This document shows positions 1-14,171 of a stretch of 64,000 bases of DNA, in pieces. Each line of letters begins with the position of its first letter. Position 1 is the stretch's first letter. Source of the DNA: Myxococcaceae bacterium (GTDB lineage: Bacteria; Myxococcota; Myxococcia; Myxococcales; Myxococcaceae); contig JAIBBQ010000005.1 in the NCBI GenBank assembly GCA_019694595.1, forward strand, positions 1-64,000. Direction: 5' to 3'. A model generated the notes under the pieces. It worked only from the letters and a program-made list of their open reading frames with translations, had not been told where the DNA came from and ran no database searches. The translations under genes were made by a program, and so were the position numbers.

Positions 1-695
1 TGCTGGGGCTCGCCGCGGGGCCAGGCGCCGAGGCCCGGGCGCGCGAGGCCCGCGACGCCGCGCTGGAAGCCGTGCGCCGCGAGCGCGGCCTCGACTTCGT
101 CCTCACTGCGCACACCGCGAGCGACCAGGCGGAGACGCTGCTCATGCGGCTGGGGCGGGGCGCGGCCCTCGCGGGCGCGGCGGGGGTGCTGGAGCGCCGG
201 GGGACGGTGCTGCGGCCCATGCTCGCCGTCACCCGCGACGAGGTGCTGGCGGTGGTGGCGGGCTTGGGCCTGCCCACGGTGGCCGACCCGATGAACCAGG
301 ACCCGGCGTTCCTGCGGGTGGCGGTGCGCCGGGAGCTGCTCCCGGCAGTGGTACGGACTCTGGGCCCGAGCGCGCCGGGGCACCTCGCCCGCTTCGCCGC
401 GCTGGCCGCCGAGGACGAGGCGCTCCTCGACGACCTGGCGGCCCGGGCCTTCGAGCGGGTGTCGCTCGACGGGCGGCTCGACGCCATCGGGGTCGAAGCC
501 CTGGAGCTGCCGGTGCGCCGCCGGGTGCTGGTGCGCTGGCTCGAGGCCCACGGCCTGGCGGTCGACGGGCCACTGGTGGCCGACCTCGTCGCGGCGCTGA
601 CCCAGGGGCGGGCGGCGACGCTCCCCAGGGACCGGGTGCTCCGGCGCGAGGGGCCGTGGCTCGTGATCGCCCAGGCCCCCCCGAGGCACCAATGA
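1..695 (+). CDS. tilS: tRNA(Ile)-lysidine synthase TilS, C-terminal part (5' end outside window)
   Basis: TilS converts C34 of tRNA-Ile(CAU) to lysidine so that it reads AUA. The frame is open from base 3 of the window, so the true start lies outside. What remains begins in the late part of the N-type ATP-pyrophosphatase domain; the family signature TAHTASDQAETLLMRL is visible (usual form AHHADDQAET), followed by the RP-LL segment and the helical substrate-binding domain. The P-loop SGGxDS must be upstream and cannot be seen. A GTG in frame at base 72 falls inside the conserved domain and is not a plausible start. The stop is followed by a 122-base gap before ftsH; tilS-ftsH-folP-glmM is a commonly conserved order. 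Confidence 0.9.
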   Translation, partial: LGLAAGPGAEARAREARDAALEAVRRERGLDFVLTAHTASDQAETLLMRLGRGAALAGAAGVLERRGTVLRPMLAVTRDEVLAVVAGLGLPTVADPMNQDPAFLRVAVRRELLPAVVRTLGPSAPGHLARFAALAAEDEALLDDLAARAFERVSLDGRLDAIGVEALELPVRRRVLVRWLEAHGLAVDGPLVADLVAALTQGRAATLPRDRVLRREGPWLVIAQAPPRHQ

Positions 696-802
696 CCGGC
701 GCTTCACGTTTCTTCACCTGCAACGCGACGGGCGCCTGCGGAGTCAATGCGTTATAGAGTCGGCAAGGCCGTCGTTCCCCGCTGTCCGATGTCGCTTCAC
801 GC

Positions 803-809
803 GGAAAGG
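803..809 (+). promoter_or_regulatory. Ribosome binding site of ftsH
   Basis: GGAAAGG lies 8 bases before the GTG at 818 and supports that codon as the start of ftsH. Confidence 0.6.
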
Positions 810-817
810 CTTCAATC

Positions 818-2718
<1,901 letters not shown>

Positions 2719-2722
<4 letters not shown>

Positions 2723-3561
2723 GCTTTCGGCTCAGGCTCGGCGCCGCCGAGTTGATCGAAGGTGGGAGGCCCTGGGTGATGGGGGTGGTGAACGTCACCC
2801 CCGACTCGTTCTCCGACGGCGGCCGCTACCTGCAGGCGCAGGCGGCCATCGCGCATGGGCTGGCGCTGGTCCAGGCCGGGGCCGAGCTGCTCGACGTGGG
2901 CGGGGAGTCGACCCGGTCCGGGGCCGCCGCGGTGGCTCCGGACGAGGAGCTGCGGCGGGTGATCCCGGTCATCGAGGGGCTCAAGGGCGCTGGCGTGCCC
3001 ATCTCCATCGACACCTCCAAGGCCCAGGTGGCGACGGCCGCGGTGGAGGCCGGGGCGGTGCTGGTGAACGACGTCACCGCGCTCCAGGGCGACCCGGCGA
3101 TGGGCGAGACGGTCGCGCGCCTGGGCGTGCCGGTCTGTCTGATGCACATGCAGGGCACCCCGCGCACGATGCAGGCGCAGCCCCGGTACGGCGACGTGGT
3201 GGCCGAGGTGAGGGCAGCGCTCGCGCAGGCGGTGGCACGGGCGAAGGCCGCCGGCATCGCGGGCGACCGGATCCTCGTCGACCCGGGCATCGGCTTCGGC
3301 AAGACCTTCGAGCACAACTGGGCGCTCCTCAAGCACCTGGGGCGGCTGCGAGAGCTGGGGGCCCCCATCGTGCTGGGCACCAGCCGCAAGGCCTTCCTGG
3401 GGGCGATCACCGGGCGGGAGAAGCCGGAAGACCGGGCGGTGGCCACGGCGGCCACGGTGGCGGTGGCGGCCTCCCAGGGCACGGCGGACGTCTTCCGGGT
3501 GCACGACGTGGCCGCGGCCCGGGACGCGGTGGCGGTGGGCCACGCCCTGCGCACCGCGTGA
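2719..3561 (+). CDS. folP: Dihydropteroate synthase
   Basis: Condenses p-aminobenzoate with 6-hydroxymethyl-7,8-dihydropterin pyrophosphate in folate synthesis, and is the sulfonamide target. Visible TIM-barrel signatures are [36 protein letters not shown], the pterin-site segment [13 protein letters not shown] and GTSRKAFLG. The 280 aa length is normal. I chose GTG 2719 because it forms a GTGA overlap with the ftsH stop and adds the usual N-terminal strand before [10 protein letters not shown]; an internal ATG would remove that strand. The ftsH-folP-glmM order is a known conserved linkage. Confidence 0.96.
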
Positions 3562-3605
3562 ACGCGGCGAAGAACTCGAGGGACTGGTAAGGGCGCACCT
3601 CCAGC

Positions 3606-4969
<1,364 letters not shown>

Positions 4970-4973
<4 letters not shown>

Positions 4974-5764
4974 GCCCGTCGCGGTTCACCCGCGACGAGG
5001 GGCAGGGCCCGCCGGTCCTCTTCGTCCACGGGCTGATGGCCTCGCAGCGGGTCTTCGATGCCGTCATCGCCCAGGTGAAGGGGAGCCGCCGCTGTCTGGC
5101 GGTCGACCTGCCGTGCTCGGGCAAGAGCGGCCCGTGGGCACCCATGGAGCCCCGGGCGCTGGCCTCGGCCGTCGCCCGCTGGCTCGACGCCGCGGGGGTG
5201 GGCGAGTGCACCCTGGTCGGCCATTCCTTCGGCGGGCTGGTGGCGCTGGAGCTGATCCGCGCCGCGCCGGGCCGCTTCTCGAAGGCGCTGCTGATGTCCA
5301 CCCCGGGCATGGGGCTGTCGCCGGCGCTGCGCACCGTGCTCGACGCCCCGGCGCTCTCGGCGGGGGCGGCGCTGGTGGAGCGGCTGCCGGTGGTGCCGCG
5401 GCTGGTGCAGGCGTACCTCGACCAGTTCCTCGCCGGCGCCAGCGGCACGCTGACCGCGGCGCAGCTCGAGGGCTACCTGGAGACGCTGCGGCAGCCGGGC
5501 GCCTGGCGGGCGATGCTGGAGGCCACCCAGGCCGTGGGGCGCTACCAGCTCGAGCCGCACGCGCTGGCCGGCGCCAGGGTCGACGTGCTGTGGGGCGAGA
5601 AGGACCGGCTGGTGCCGCTGGTCGACGGCGAGCGGCTGGCGGTGGCGCTCGGCTCGGGCTTCGAGGTGCTGCCTCGGCTGGGCCACCTGCTGCCCGAGGA
5701 AGCCCCGGAGGCGGTGGTGTCGTGGCTCGAGGGGCGCGCGGCGCTGCGGCCCGCGGGGCGCTGA
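4970..5764 (+). CDS. Alpha/beta-hydrolase fold protein
   Basis: A 264-aa hydrolase starting at GTG 4970, overlapping the glmM stop. The oxyanion segment FVHGLMAS, nucleophile elbow GHSFGG (serine), acid-strand motif WGEKD and a C-terminal GH (near LGHLLPEE) give a complete Ser-Asp-His set. The long helical insert between elbow and acid is the usual cap. There is no signal peptide, so it is probably cytoplasmic. The substrate cannot be told from sequence. Coupling to glmM suggests co-expression, not necessarily a shared pathway. It ends one base before the stop codon of the convergent minus-strand gene at 5765. Confidence 0.85.
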
Positions 5765-6133
5765 TCAGTCCCGCAGGGTCTCGTCGTCGTCGGCGATCTT
5801 GAGATCGTCGCGCGCCTCGGCGCTCAGGGTGAGCTCGTCGAGCATCGACCACTTGCCGGTGCGGTGTACCTTGACCGCCAGCTCACCGCCGCCGTCGATC
5901 TCGTGCAGCAACCGGAAGTTGCCGTTCTGGTGGAGCGACAGGTGCTTGCGCTCCTCGCCGGAGGTGGGCGGGAAGGGGGCCGCGAACTTGAGCTCCAGGT
6001 CGCGGTCCTTGAGCGCGTTCCAGTCCTGGACGCCGAGGTCCATGGCGAAGTCGAGGCTCACCCCATCGCCGCGGATCTCGACCATCCACGGGGCATCGTC
6101 TTCAGCGCCTTGCACGAGAGACAACGTGATCAT
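5765..6133 (-). CDS. Hypothetical protein, 122 aa
   Basis: Unrecognised small acidic protein with no signal peptide, membrane segment or cysteine. It reads as alternating short beta strands (ITLSLVQ, WMVEIRG, VSLDFAMDLG, FRLLHEID, ELAVKVHR), suggesting a small beta-sandwich or barrel, and ends in a very acidic tail (DDDETLRD). Codon use is as GC3-rich as its neighbours. The gene is divergent from pdxJ across 74 bases and convergent with the hydrolase, so it is transcribed alone. Coding status is supported by composition and lack of any better frame; function is unknown. Confidence 0.7.
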   Translation of the reverse strand: MITLSLVQGAEDDAPWMVEIRGDGVSLDFAMDLGVQDWNALKDRDLELKFAAPFPPTSGEERKHLSLHQNGNFRLLHEIDGGGELAVKVHRTGKWSMLDELTLSAEARDDLKIADDDETLRD

Positions 6134-6207
6134 GAAGGGTTCCCGAATAGCACGGGTGCGGGCTCTGGAAACGAGCCGAGGCGCCGAGGTCGCGGTAAAC
6201 AGGCCCC

Positions 6208-6930
6208 ATGACCCAACGGCTGGGAGTCAACGTCGATCACGTCGCCACCCTGCGCCAGGCCCGGAAGGTCGGCTACCCCGACCCGGTGACCGCGGCGGCG
6301 CTCGCCGAGCTCGCCGGGGCAGAGCAGATCACCGTGCACCTGCGCGAGGATCGGCGCCACATCCAGGAACGGGACCTGCGGCTGCTGCGCGAGACGGTGC
6401 GCACGCTGCTCAACCTGGAGATGGCTGCCACCCAGGAGATGGTGAAGCTCGCCTGGGAATACAAGCCCGACGTGGTCACTCTGGTGCCCGAGCGACGGGA
6501 AGAGCTCACCACCGAAGGCGGCCTCGACGTGCAGGGGCAGAAGGACCACGTCGGCAAGGTGGTGAAGACGCTGCGCGACGGCGAGATCGTCGTCTCGCTC
6601 TTCATCGACCCCGATCTCGATCAGGTGAAGGCCTCGCACCGCGCGGGGGCCCAGCGGGTCGAGCTGCACACCGGCCGCTTCTGCGAGGCCCGCGACGACA
6701 AGGACCGTCAGAAGGAGCTCTCGCGCATCGTCGACGCCGCCAAGATGGCGACCAAGCTGGGCATGGGCTGCGCCGCGGGTCACGGCCTGCACTACGACAA
6801 CGTGCGCGCCATCACCCGCATCGCGGAGATCGACGAGCTCAACATCGGGCACAGCATCGTCGCCCGCGCGGTGCTCCTGGGCATGGAACGGGCGGTGAAG
6901 GACATGCTCGAGCGCATGAGGGGCGCGTGA
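6208..6930 (+). CDS. pdxJ: Pyridoxine 5'-phosphate synthase
   Basis: Condenses 1-deoxy-D-xylulose-5-phosphate with 3-amino-2-oxopropyl phosphate, the last ring-forming step of DXP-dependent vitamin B6 synthesis. The 240 aa length matches the family. Signatures include [15 protein letters not shown] at the N-terminus, [10 protein letters not shown], and the phosphate-binding segments GHGLHYDN and ELNIGHSIV. The ATG follows a weak purine stretch. The gene overlaps nnrD by GTGA; the pdxJ-nnrD-tsaE order recalls the conserved pdxJ-acpS-yjeF linkage, here without acpS. Confidence 0.97.
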   Translation: MTQRLGVNVDHVATLRQARKVGYPDPVTAAALAELAGAEQITVHLREDRRHIQERDLRLLRETVRTLLNLEMAATQEMVKLAWEYKPDVVTLVPERREELTTEGGLDVQGQKDHVGKVVKTLRDGEIVVSLFIDPDLDQVKASHRAGAQRVELHTGRFCEARDDKDRQKELSRIVDAAKMATKLGMGCAAGHGLHYDNVRAITRIAEIDELNIGHSIVARAVLLGMERAVKDMLERMRGA

Positions 6931-8456
6931 AGCGGATCCTCACCTCCGGCGAGATGCGGGCGGTCGACCAGGCCGCGGGCGAGCACGGCATGCCCCCTGC
7001 GGTGCTGATGGAGAACGCCGGGGCGGCGCTGGCCGAGGCCGCGCTCGCGCTGGCCGGGCCCCAGGGCCGCTTCTTCGTGCTCTGCGGCAGCGGCAACAAC
7101 GGCGGCGACGGCATGGTGGCGGCGCGGAAGCTGGCCGCGCTCGGGCGGGTGGTCTTCGTGGAGACCACCGTGCTCACCGAGGCGCTGGAAGGCGAGGCCC
7201 ACCGGGTCAGCAAGGCGATGAAGGCGAGCGGGCTGACCCCCATGCGCATCCCCGAAGAGCTCGGCGTGGGGCAGGGCGACGTGGTGATCGACGCCCTGCT
7301 GGGCATCGGCCTGTCGCGTGCGCCCGAAGGAAAGGTGGCCGAGGCCATCGGCAAGGCGAACGCCTGGCGCACCGCGGGCGCGAAGATCGTCGCGGCCGAT
7401 CTGCCATCGGGCCTGGCGAGCGACTCGGGGCTGGTGCACACCCCCTGCGTGACTGCCGACGTCACGGTGGCCTTCGGGTTCCTCAAGGCGGGGCAGGTGC
7501 GCGAGCCGGGGGCGTCGCAGTGCGGGCACACCACCGTCGCGGACATCGGCATTCCGAAGGCCGCGCTCGCGGTGCTCAAGGACAGCGCGGTGCACCTGCT
7601 CGAGGAAGCTGACGTGCGCGAGCGCATTCCCCGCCGCGCGCCCACCGCGCACAAGGGCACCCAGGGGCACGTGCTCCTGGTGGCGGGCAGCTGGGGAAAG
7701 ACGGGCGCCGCGGCGCTGGCGGGCATGGCGGCGCTGCGCTCGGGCGCCGGGCTGGTGACGGTGGCCACGCGGCCCGAGGCGCTGGTGCCGGTGATGGCGC
7801 ACGCCCCCGAGCTGATGGGTGTCGAGCTGGTGAGCGACGGGCCGCTGGGCCAGGCAGACCTCAACTCGCTGCTGGAGGCCGCCGACGGCAAGGACGCGGT
7901 GGTGATCGGCCCTGGCATGCCCAGGGGCGAGGAGACCGCGAAGCTGCTCGGCGCCTTCCTCGAGGAGCTCAGCGTGCCCTGCGTGCTCGACGCCGACGCG
8001 CTCAACGCGCTCGCGGGCAACCTCGACGTGCTCCAGCGCGCCAAGGGCGAGCTGCTGCTGACGCCGCACCCCGGCGAGATGGCGCGCCTGGTTGGCAAGT
8101 CGATCGAGGAAGTCCAGAGCGAGCGCGTGCGTCACGCGCGTGAGCTCGCCCAGTCGAGCGCGGTCACGGTGATCTTGAAGGGCGCGCGCACGGTGATCGC
8201 CCAGACCGACGGGCAGGTGTTCCTGAACCCCACCGGCAACCCGGGCATGGCCACCGGCGGCACCGGCGACGTGCTCGCCGGCATGTGCGGCGCGCTGCTC
8301 GCCCAGGGCCTGACGCCCGAGAGCGCCGCGCTCACCGCCACCTATGCCCACGGGCTGGCGGGCGACCTCGCCGCCGCGCAGCGCAGCCTCGCCGGCCTCA
8401 CCGCGATGGACGTGGTGGGCGCGCTGGGCGACGTCTGGCGCCGATGGAACCGCTAG
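6927..8456 (+). CDS. nnrD: Bifunctional NAD(P)HX epimerase / ADP-dependent NAD(P)HX dehydratase
   Basis: Repairs hydrated NAD(P)H: the N-terminal YjeF_N domain (about 1-210) epimerises R- and S-NAD(P)HX, and the C-terminal ribokinase-like domain (about 225-505) dehydrates S-NAD(P)HX using ADP. Visible motifs are the N-domain GSGNNGGDG loop and the C-domain [22 protein letters not shown] and [15 protein letters not shown]. At 509 aa it is a complete two-domain form. The GTG at 6927 overlaps the pdxJ stop and matches the expected N-terminal length. The 3' end overlaps tsaE by 13 bases. Confidence 0.95.
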   Translation: MKRILTSGEMRAVDQAAGEHGMPPAVLMENAGAALAEAALALAGPQGRFFVLCGSGNNGGDGMVAARKLAALGRVVFVETTVLTEALEGEAHRVSKAMKASGLTPMRIPEELGVGQGDVVIDALLGIGLSRAPEGKVAEAIGKANAWRTAGAKIVAADLPSGLASDSGLVHTPCVTADVTVAFGFLKAGQVREPGASQCGHTTVADIGIPKAALAVLKDSAVHLLEEADVRERIPRRAPTAHKGTQGHVLLVAGSWGKTGAAALAGMAALRSGAGLVTVATRPEALVPVMAHAPELMGVELVSDGPLGQADLNSLLEAADGKDAVVIGPGMPRGEETAKLLGAFLEELSVPCVLDADALNALAGNLDVLQRAKGELLLTPHPGEMARLVGKSIEEVQSERVRHARELAQSSAVTVILKGARTVIAQTDGQVFLNPTGNPGMATGGTGDVLAGMCGALLAQGLTPESAALTATYAHGLAGDLAAAQRSLAGLTAMDVVGALGDVWRRWNR

Positions 8457-8926
8457 GGCCCGAGCGCACGCTCGTCTCCGCCGGGGTGCGCGACACGCTC
8501 CGGCTGGGGGAAGCGCTCGGCCGGCTGCTCGCTCCGGGAGACGTCGTGGGGCTGTCGGGCACGCTGGGCGCCGGCAAGACGGCCTTCGTGCGCGGGGTGG
8601 CCGGTGGGAGCGGGGCCGACGTCGACGAGGTCTCGAGCCCCACCTACGCGGTGATCCAGAGCTACCCCGGGCGAGTGCTGCTGCACCACGTCGACCTCTA
8701 CCGGCTGGAGAGCGGAGACGAGCTCTACGCCACCGGCTTCTTCGACCTCGAGGCCGGCGCCTGCCTGGTGGAGTGGATCGACCGCGCCCCGGCGGTGCTG
8801 CCCGAGAGCGCGCTCCTGGTCCGCCTGGAGGCCACCGGTGAAGGGGCGCGCGCGCTGCACGTGTCTGCGCGGGGGCCCCGGGGCACGGCGCTCCTGGCCG
8901 GGTGGCTCAGCTCCGCAGGAAGCTGA
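8444..8926 (+). CDS. tsaE: tRNA threonylcarbamoyladenosine biosynthesis ATPase TsaE
   Basis: ATPase partner of TsaB/TsaD in making t6A37 on ANN-decoding tRNAs. It has 160 aa, with Walker A GTLGAGKT at 39-46, the switch segment SSPTY, HVDLYRLE and the C-terminal LVEWIDRAP, all family hallmarks. ATG 8444 lies inside the nnrD 3' end, in a different frame, giving a 13-base overlap. The nnrD-tsaE neighbourhood is frequent in bacteria. Its stop also overlaps the 3' end of the convergent epoxide-hydrolase-like gene by 20 bases. Confidence 0.95.
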   Translation: MEPLGPERTLVSAGVRDTLRLGEALGRLLAPGDVVGLSGTLGAGKTAFVRGVAGGSGADVDEVSSPTYAVIQSYPGRVLLHHVDLYRLESGDELYATGFFDLEAGACLVEWIDRAPAVLPESALLVRLEATGEGARALHVSARGPRGTALLAGWLSSAGS

Positions 8927-9788
8927 GCAGCAGCGGGTTCACCCGCTCCGGCGCCTCGGCGTGCACGAAGTGACCGGCGCCGGCGATGCGCTCCACGGTG
9001 AGCCGGCGCACGAAGCGCTCGGTGCCGGGGATCAGCACGTCGTGGTGGAGCGCCCGATCGCCTTCGCCCCAGATGAGCAGCGTCGGGGAGTCGATGGTCG
9101 GAGGCGGCGGCGACTTCTTGAAGGTGGCGCGGAAGGCGGCCCGATACCAGCCGACCATCGAGCGGGCGTTCCCCGGCCGGAGGATGCCTTCGAGGAACGG
9201 GCGCACCTCGTCGTCGCCGAAGCGGGAACGGTCGACCGAGGCGCCGCGGATCATGCGCGCCACGAAGGCGCCCGCGTCGCGGGTGAGCACCCACTCGGGC
9301 ACCCACGGGAGCTGGAAGAAGAACATGTACCAGCTGGACTTCAGCTGCTTGGGCGCGCGCTCCTTGAAGAGCGCTTCCTGCATGCGCGTCGGGTGCGGAC
9401 AGTTGAGCACCACCAGCTTCTCGCAGCGCCCGGGGTGATGGGCGGCGAAGTGCCAGGCGACCGCGCCGCCCCAGTCGTGCCCCACCACGGTGGCGCGGCC
9501 TCCCGGCGTCAGGGCCTCGATGAGCCGTGCGACGTCGGTGGCCAGGGTGTCGATGTCGAAGGGCCCGGTGGACGGCGTCTCTCCGTAGCCGCGCAGGTCG
9601 GGGGCCACCACCCGGAAGCCGGCGTGGGCGAGCGGCTCGAGCTGGTGCCGCCACGACCACCAGGTCTCGGGGAAGCCGTGGAGCAAGACCACCAGGGGCC
9701 CGTCGCCGTTCCCTGTCTCGGCCACGTGCATGGCGAGGTCGCCCACCTGGAGCCCCCGGTGCCGCACCGCCGGGCCGCCGTGGCTCAC
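8907..9788 (-). CDS. Epoxide-hydrolase-like alpha/beta hydrolase
   Basis: A 293-aa hydrolase with an aspartate nucleophile: the elbow is GHDWGG (Asp105), the oxyanion motif is HGFPETWWSWRHQ and the C-terminal histidine is His273 in GAGHF. Asp nucleophile plus HGxPE is the signature of epoxide hydrolases and haloacetate or haloalkane dehalogenases; the cap tyrosine needed by epoxide hydrolases may be the one in GWYRAAFR. It starts at GTG 9788, overlapping the stop of the amidotransferase gene by 4 bases. It is probably the last gene of the minus-strand run from hutU. The true substrate (epoxide or halide) is not resolved. Confidence 0.88.
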   Translation of the reverse strand: MSHGGPAVRHRGLQVGDLAMHVAETGNGDGPLVVLLHGFPETWWSWRHQLEPLAHAGFRVVAPDLRGYGETPSTGPFDIDTLATDVARLIEALTPGGRATVVGHDWGGAVAWHFAAHHPGRCEKLVVLNCPHPTRMQEALFKERAPKQLKSSWYMFFFQLPWVPEWVLTRDAGAFVARMIRGASVDRSRFGDDEVRPFLEGILRPGNARSMVGWYRAAFRATFKKSPPPPTIDSPTLLIWGEGDRALHHDVLIPGTERFVRRLTVERIAGAGHFVHAEAPERVNPLLLSFLRS

Positions 9789-10531
9789 GAGAGCTCGGCG
9801 AGGGAGAGCCGGTGGAGCTCGAGGCGCCCGTCGATGATCGCCAGCTCGTCTTCCGCCAGCGGCGACCAGTCGTCGTCGTGCCACAGCGGGTCGCTGGCGA
9901 TCAGCCGCCGGCGGGTGTCTCCGGCCACGAACAGGGTGCGGCCCCTGCGGCTGGCGACCATCAGCGGCCCGTTGCTGGCCAGGAAGTTGAGGGAGGAACG
10001 CTCCCCGGCCTTGCAGCCCGCATCGAACAGCCGCGCCACGGTGTGCATCACCGCGCCGATCGCCTGGGCCGTCTGCCGGGGCGTGGGGTGCGGGCCGTGC
10101 CGCTCCAGCTCGGTGAGAAAGAGCGCGAAGCAGTGCTCGGAGTCGGTCTCGCCCTTGATGGCCGCCCGGTGGTGGGGGGCGATGAGCTCCAGCAGCGCGT
10201 CGCGGCGCTCCGCGAAGTGCTTCACCGTGCCGTTGTGCATGAAGACCCAGCCGGCGCGCTGGAACGGGTGAGCGTTCTCCACCGACACCTTGCCCACCGA
10301 GGCGAGCCGAATGTGGACCAGCGCGCGGCGGGTGGCCCGCTCGGCGCCCAGCCGCGCGAAGTCGGCGCTCACGTGCGCGGAGTCGGTGCCGTGCTGCAGC
10401 TCGGCGCTGCCGCCGTCGAACGCGGCGAGGCCCCAGCCGTCCTTGTGCTCGTGGGAGGCGGAGCGCAGCGCGGCGAAGGCCCGGTGCAGACGGACCGGCT
10501 CGCTGCTGGCGACGGCGAAGAGGCGGCACAT
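9785..10531 (-). CDS. Class II glutamine amidotransferase-like protein (YafJ type)
   Basis: A 248-aa N-terminal-nucleophile hydrolase domain beginning MCRLFAV, so after Met removal Cys2 would be the catalytic nucleophile. HKDGWGLAAF and HNGTVKHF, the glutamine-site motifs of GATase_2 domains, are present, and no synthase domain is attached. Such stand-alone proteins (YafJ/DUF2341-free group, EgtC-related) have mostly undefined acceptors; EgtC hydrolyses gamma-glutamyl bonds in ergothioneine synthesis but no other egt gene is nearby. It lies 42 bases downstream of hutI on the same strand and overlaps the hydrolase gene by GTGA. Confidence 0.88.
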   Translation of the reverse strand: MCRLFAVASSEPVRLHRAFAALRSASHEHKDGWGLAAFDGGSAELQHGTDSAHVSADFARLGAERATRRALVHIRLASVGKVSVENAHPFQRAGWVFMHNGTVKHFAERRDALLELIAPHHRAAIKGETDSEHCFALFLTELERHGPHPTPRQTAQAIGAVMHTVARLFDAGCKAGERSSLNFLASNGPLMVASRRGRTLFVAGDTRRRLIASDPLWHDDDWSPLAEDELAIIDGRLELHRLSLAELS

Positions 10532-10573
10532 GCGGAGCCGATCATGCCGGGCCCCGGGCGCCTGCTCAACTCC

Positions 10574-11760
10574 TCAGCCCCCGTGGACCAGCTTTCCGGC
10601 CTTGAGCACCGCGCGGACCTCGGACTGGCCGAGGTGCCACACCAGGTGGGCGGGGCTCTTCGCCTTGAAGATCACCACGTCGGCGGGGTCGCCCAGCCGC
10701 AGGTGGCCGGCGTGCTGCACGCGCAAGGCGTGCGCCGCGTTGCCGGTGAAGGCTTCCAGCGCCTCCAGCGGGGTCAAGCCACACTCCAGGCAGGCCAGGC
10801 CCATCGCCAGGGCGACGTTCTCGGTCATCGCGGAGCCCGGGTTGCAGTTGGTGCACAGCGCCACGCTCACGCCGGCGTCACGGAGCTTGCGCCCGTTCGC
10901 GAACGGCCGCTGGCGCAGGTAGAGCGTGGAGATGGGGGCCAGCACCGCGACGGTGCCCGCGGCGCCCAGCGCGCGCATGCCGGCGTCGCTGGCGTGCTCC
11001 AGGTGGTCGGCGGTGACGGCGGACAGCTCGGCGGCGAGCTCGGCGCCCTTGCCGGGCGTGAGCTGGTCGACGTGCAGCCGGGGCAGCAGGCCCAGCGCGC
11101 GCGCGGCGCGCAGCACCTCGCGCGCCTCGTCGGCGGTGAAGGCCGACTGCTCGACGAAGACGTCACAGAAGACCGCCAGCTTGTCCTGGGCCACCCGGGG
11201 GAGCAGCTCGGTGAGGACGGTGCGCACCCAGGCCGAGCGGTCCACGCCCTGAGGCACCGCGTGCAGAGCGAGCAGGGTGGGCACCAGGGAGATGGGCTGC
11301 AGGCCCTGCAGCCTGCGGATGACCCGCAGCATCTTGAGCTCGTCGTCGACCGTCAGCCCGTAGCCGCTCTTCACCTCGGCGGTGGTGACGCCCTGGGCGA
11401 GCAACGCCGCCAGGCGGGGCAGGGCGAGCTCGACCAGCTCCTTCTCGCTGGCGAGCTGGGTGGCGCGCACGGTGGACAGGATGCCGCCGCCCTTCTGGGC
11501 GATCTCCAGGTAGGTCGCGCCCGCACACCGCTGGGCGAACTCGTCGGCACGATCGCCGGCGAAGACCAGGTGGGTGTGCGCGTCGACCAGCCCGGGGGAC
11601 ACCAGGCCTCCACCGGCGTCGATGACGTCGCCGCGCGCGGTCAGGCCACCTTCGGCGCCCAGGTAGCTCACCCGGCCGTGGTCGATGGCGAGCGCCTGAC
11701 CGGTGAGGACCTGGCCCTTGCCGACGAAGAGCTGCCCGATGTTGCGGATCTGCAGCTGGC

Positions 11761-11764
<4 letters not shown>
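10574..11764 (-). CDS. hutI: Imidazolonepropionase
   Basis: Third step of histidine degradation: hydrolyses 4-imidazolone-5-propionate to N-formimino-L-glutamate. It is a 396-aa metal-dependent amidohydrolase with [16 protein letters not shown] (metal histidines), [35 protein letters not shown] and TNCNPGSA, all diagnostic. GTG 11764 overlaps the hutU stop (GTGA), so synthesis is coupled to hutU. No hutH, hutG or hutF is visible; they must lie elsewhere if the pathway is complete. Confidence 0.97.
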
Positions 11765-13422
<1,658 letters not shown>

Positions 13423-13486
13423 GGTTTCCTCTCGTACCGCAGGGGTGAAGACCCGAGGGCGTATAGACCATGCGGTGGGCCTCAGG

Positions 13487-13492
13487 TAGGAG
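13487..13492 (+). promoter_or_regulatory. Ribosome binding site of the 13501 gene
   Basis: TAGGAG 8 bases before GTG 13501. It is the main reason for choosing this small plus-strand gene over the overlapping minus-strand reading frame. Confidence 0.5.
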
Positions 13493-13500
13493 CCCGCGGC

Positions 13501-13737
13501 GTGACCCGTAACCTCGCCATCGGGGCGCTCCTGGGCTTCGGCTTCGCGGTGCTCGCGCTGGCGCTGTGGGGCGGTCGAACACCGCCGCCGCCAGCAGCAC
13601 CGCAGTCCCCCGTCGTCCTCGAGCCCGACCCCTTCCCCCGGCGGAAGCTCGGCGTGCCGCTCGATCGGGTCGGCCGCCTGCGGGCGCTCCCCGAGCCCGG
13701 GCCCACGCTGGGCCCCTCGGCCGACGCAGGGCCGTGA
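13501..13737 (+). CDS. Small membrane-anchored hypothetical protein, 78 aa
   Basis: Short protein with one N-terminal hydrophobic helix (about residues 6-23, [18 protein letters not shown]), then a proline-rich segment and a basic/proline-rich tail likely outside the cytoplasm. The few preceding residues contain an Arg, suggesting an N-in signal anchor. No domain is recognised. It is supported by a TAGGAG site at good spacing. The opposite strand also has an open frame here (13482-13844), but that one lacks structure and is Arg/Pro/Gly-rich as shadows are. Divergent from hutU. Confidence 0.5.
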   Translation: MTRNLAIGALLGFGFAVLALALWGGRTPPPPAAPQSPVVLEPDPFPRRKLGVPLDRVGRLRALPEPGPTLGPSADAGP

Positions 13738-13793
13738 GCCCGCCGACGAGAAAACTTGGGGCCGGCGCCGGCTTCGCTAGCCTTCGCCGCACG

Positions 13794-14171
13794 ATGCGCG
13801 GCCCCGTCCTCCTGGCCTGTGTGGGGCTGTCCGCCTGCTGTCACACGTCGACCACCGACGCTCCTCGAGCGGACCAGGTTGCCGTCGTGCGCCAGGCCCT
13901 CGGCGAGTTCGTCTCGGAAGTGGAACGACGGGACTTCGCGGCCGCGTGGCGGTCGCTCTCCGCCGACCTGCGCGCCCGCTACACGCCCGAGCGGCTGTCC
14001 CGGGATTTCGGTCTCGAGCCGCTGGCGCTGGAGCGCCTCGCCCGGCTCAAGGCGGGCCTCGGCGCCCCCATCGTGGTGGAGCGGGAGGCGGCGAGCCTGG
14101 AGCTGGGGCGCGATCGGGTCGCTCGGCTGGTGCTCGAGGCCGACGGCTGGAAGGTGGCGGCGCTCGAATGA
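13794..14171 (+). CDS. Predicted lipoprotein, 125 aa
   Basis: Begins with a lipoprotein signal ending in the lipobox LSAC (Cys near residue 17), then a short Thr/Ser linker. The mature part is mainly helical (VAVVRQALGEFVSEVERRDFAAAWRS) followed by beta-prone RVARLVLEADGWKVAALE, resembling the NTF2-like/DUF4440-style fold in which a helix-rich half precedes a curved sheet; this is only a fold impression. Its stop overlaps the next ATG (ATGA), so the two are coupled. Confidence 0.72.
   Translation: MRGPVLLACVGLSACCHTSTTDAPRADQVAVVRQALGEFVSEVERRDFAAAWRSLSADLRARYTPERLSRDFGLEPLALERLARLKAGLGAPIVVEREAASLELGRDRVARLVLEADGWKVAALE

Noticed and set aside
13482-13844. Minus-strand 120-aa frame overlapping the small gene at 13501
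   Set aside because: Pro/Ser/Arg-rich without structure, no Shine-Dalgarno, and it collides with the better-supported plus-strand genes at 13501 and 13794.
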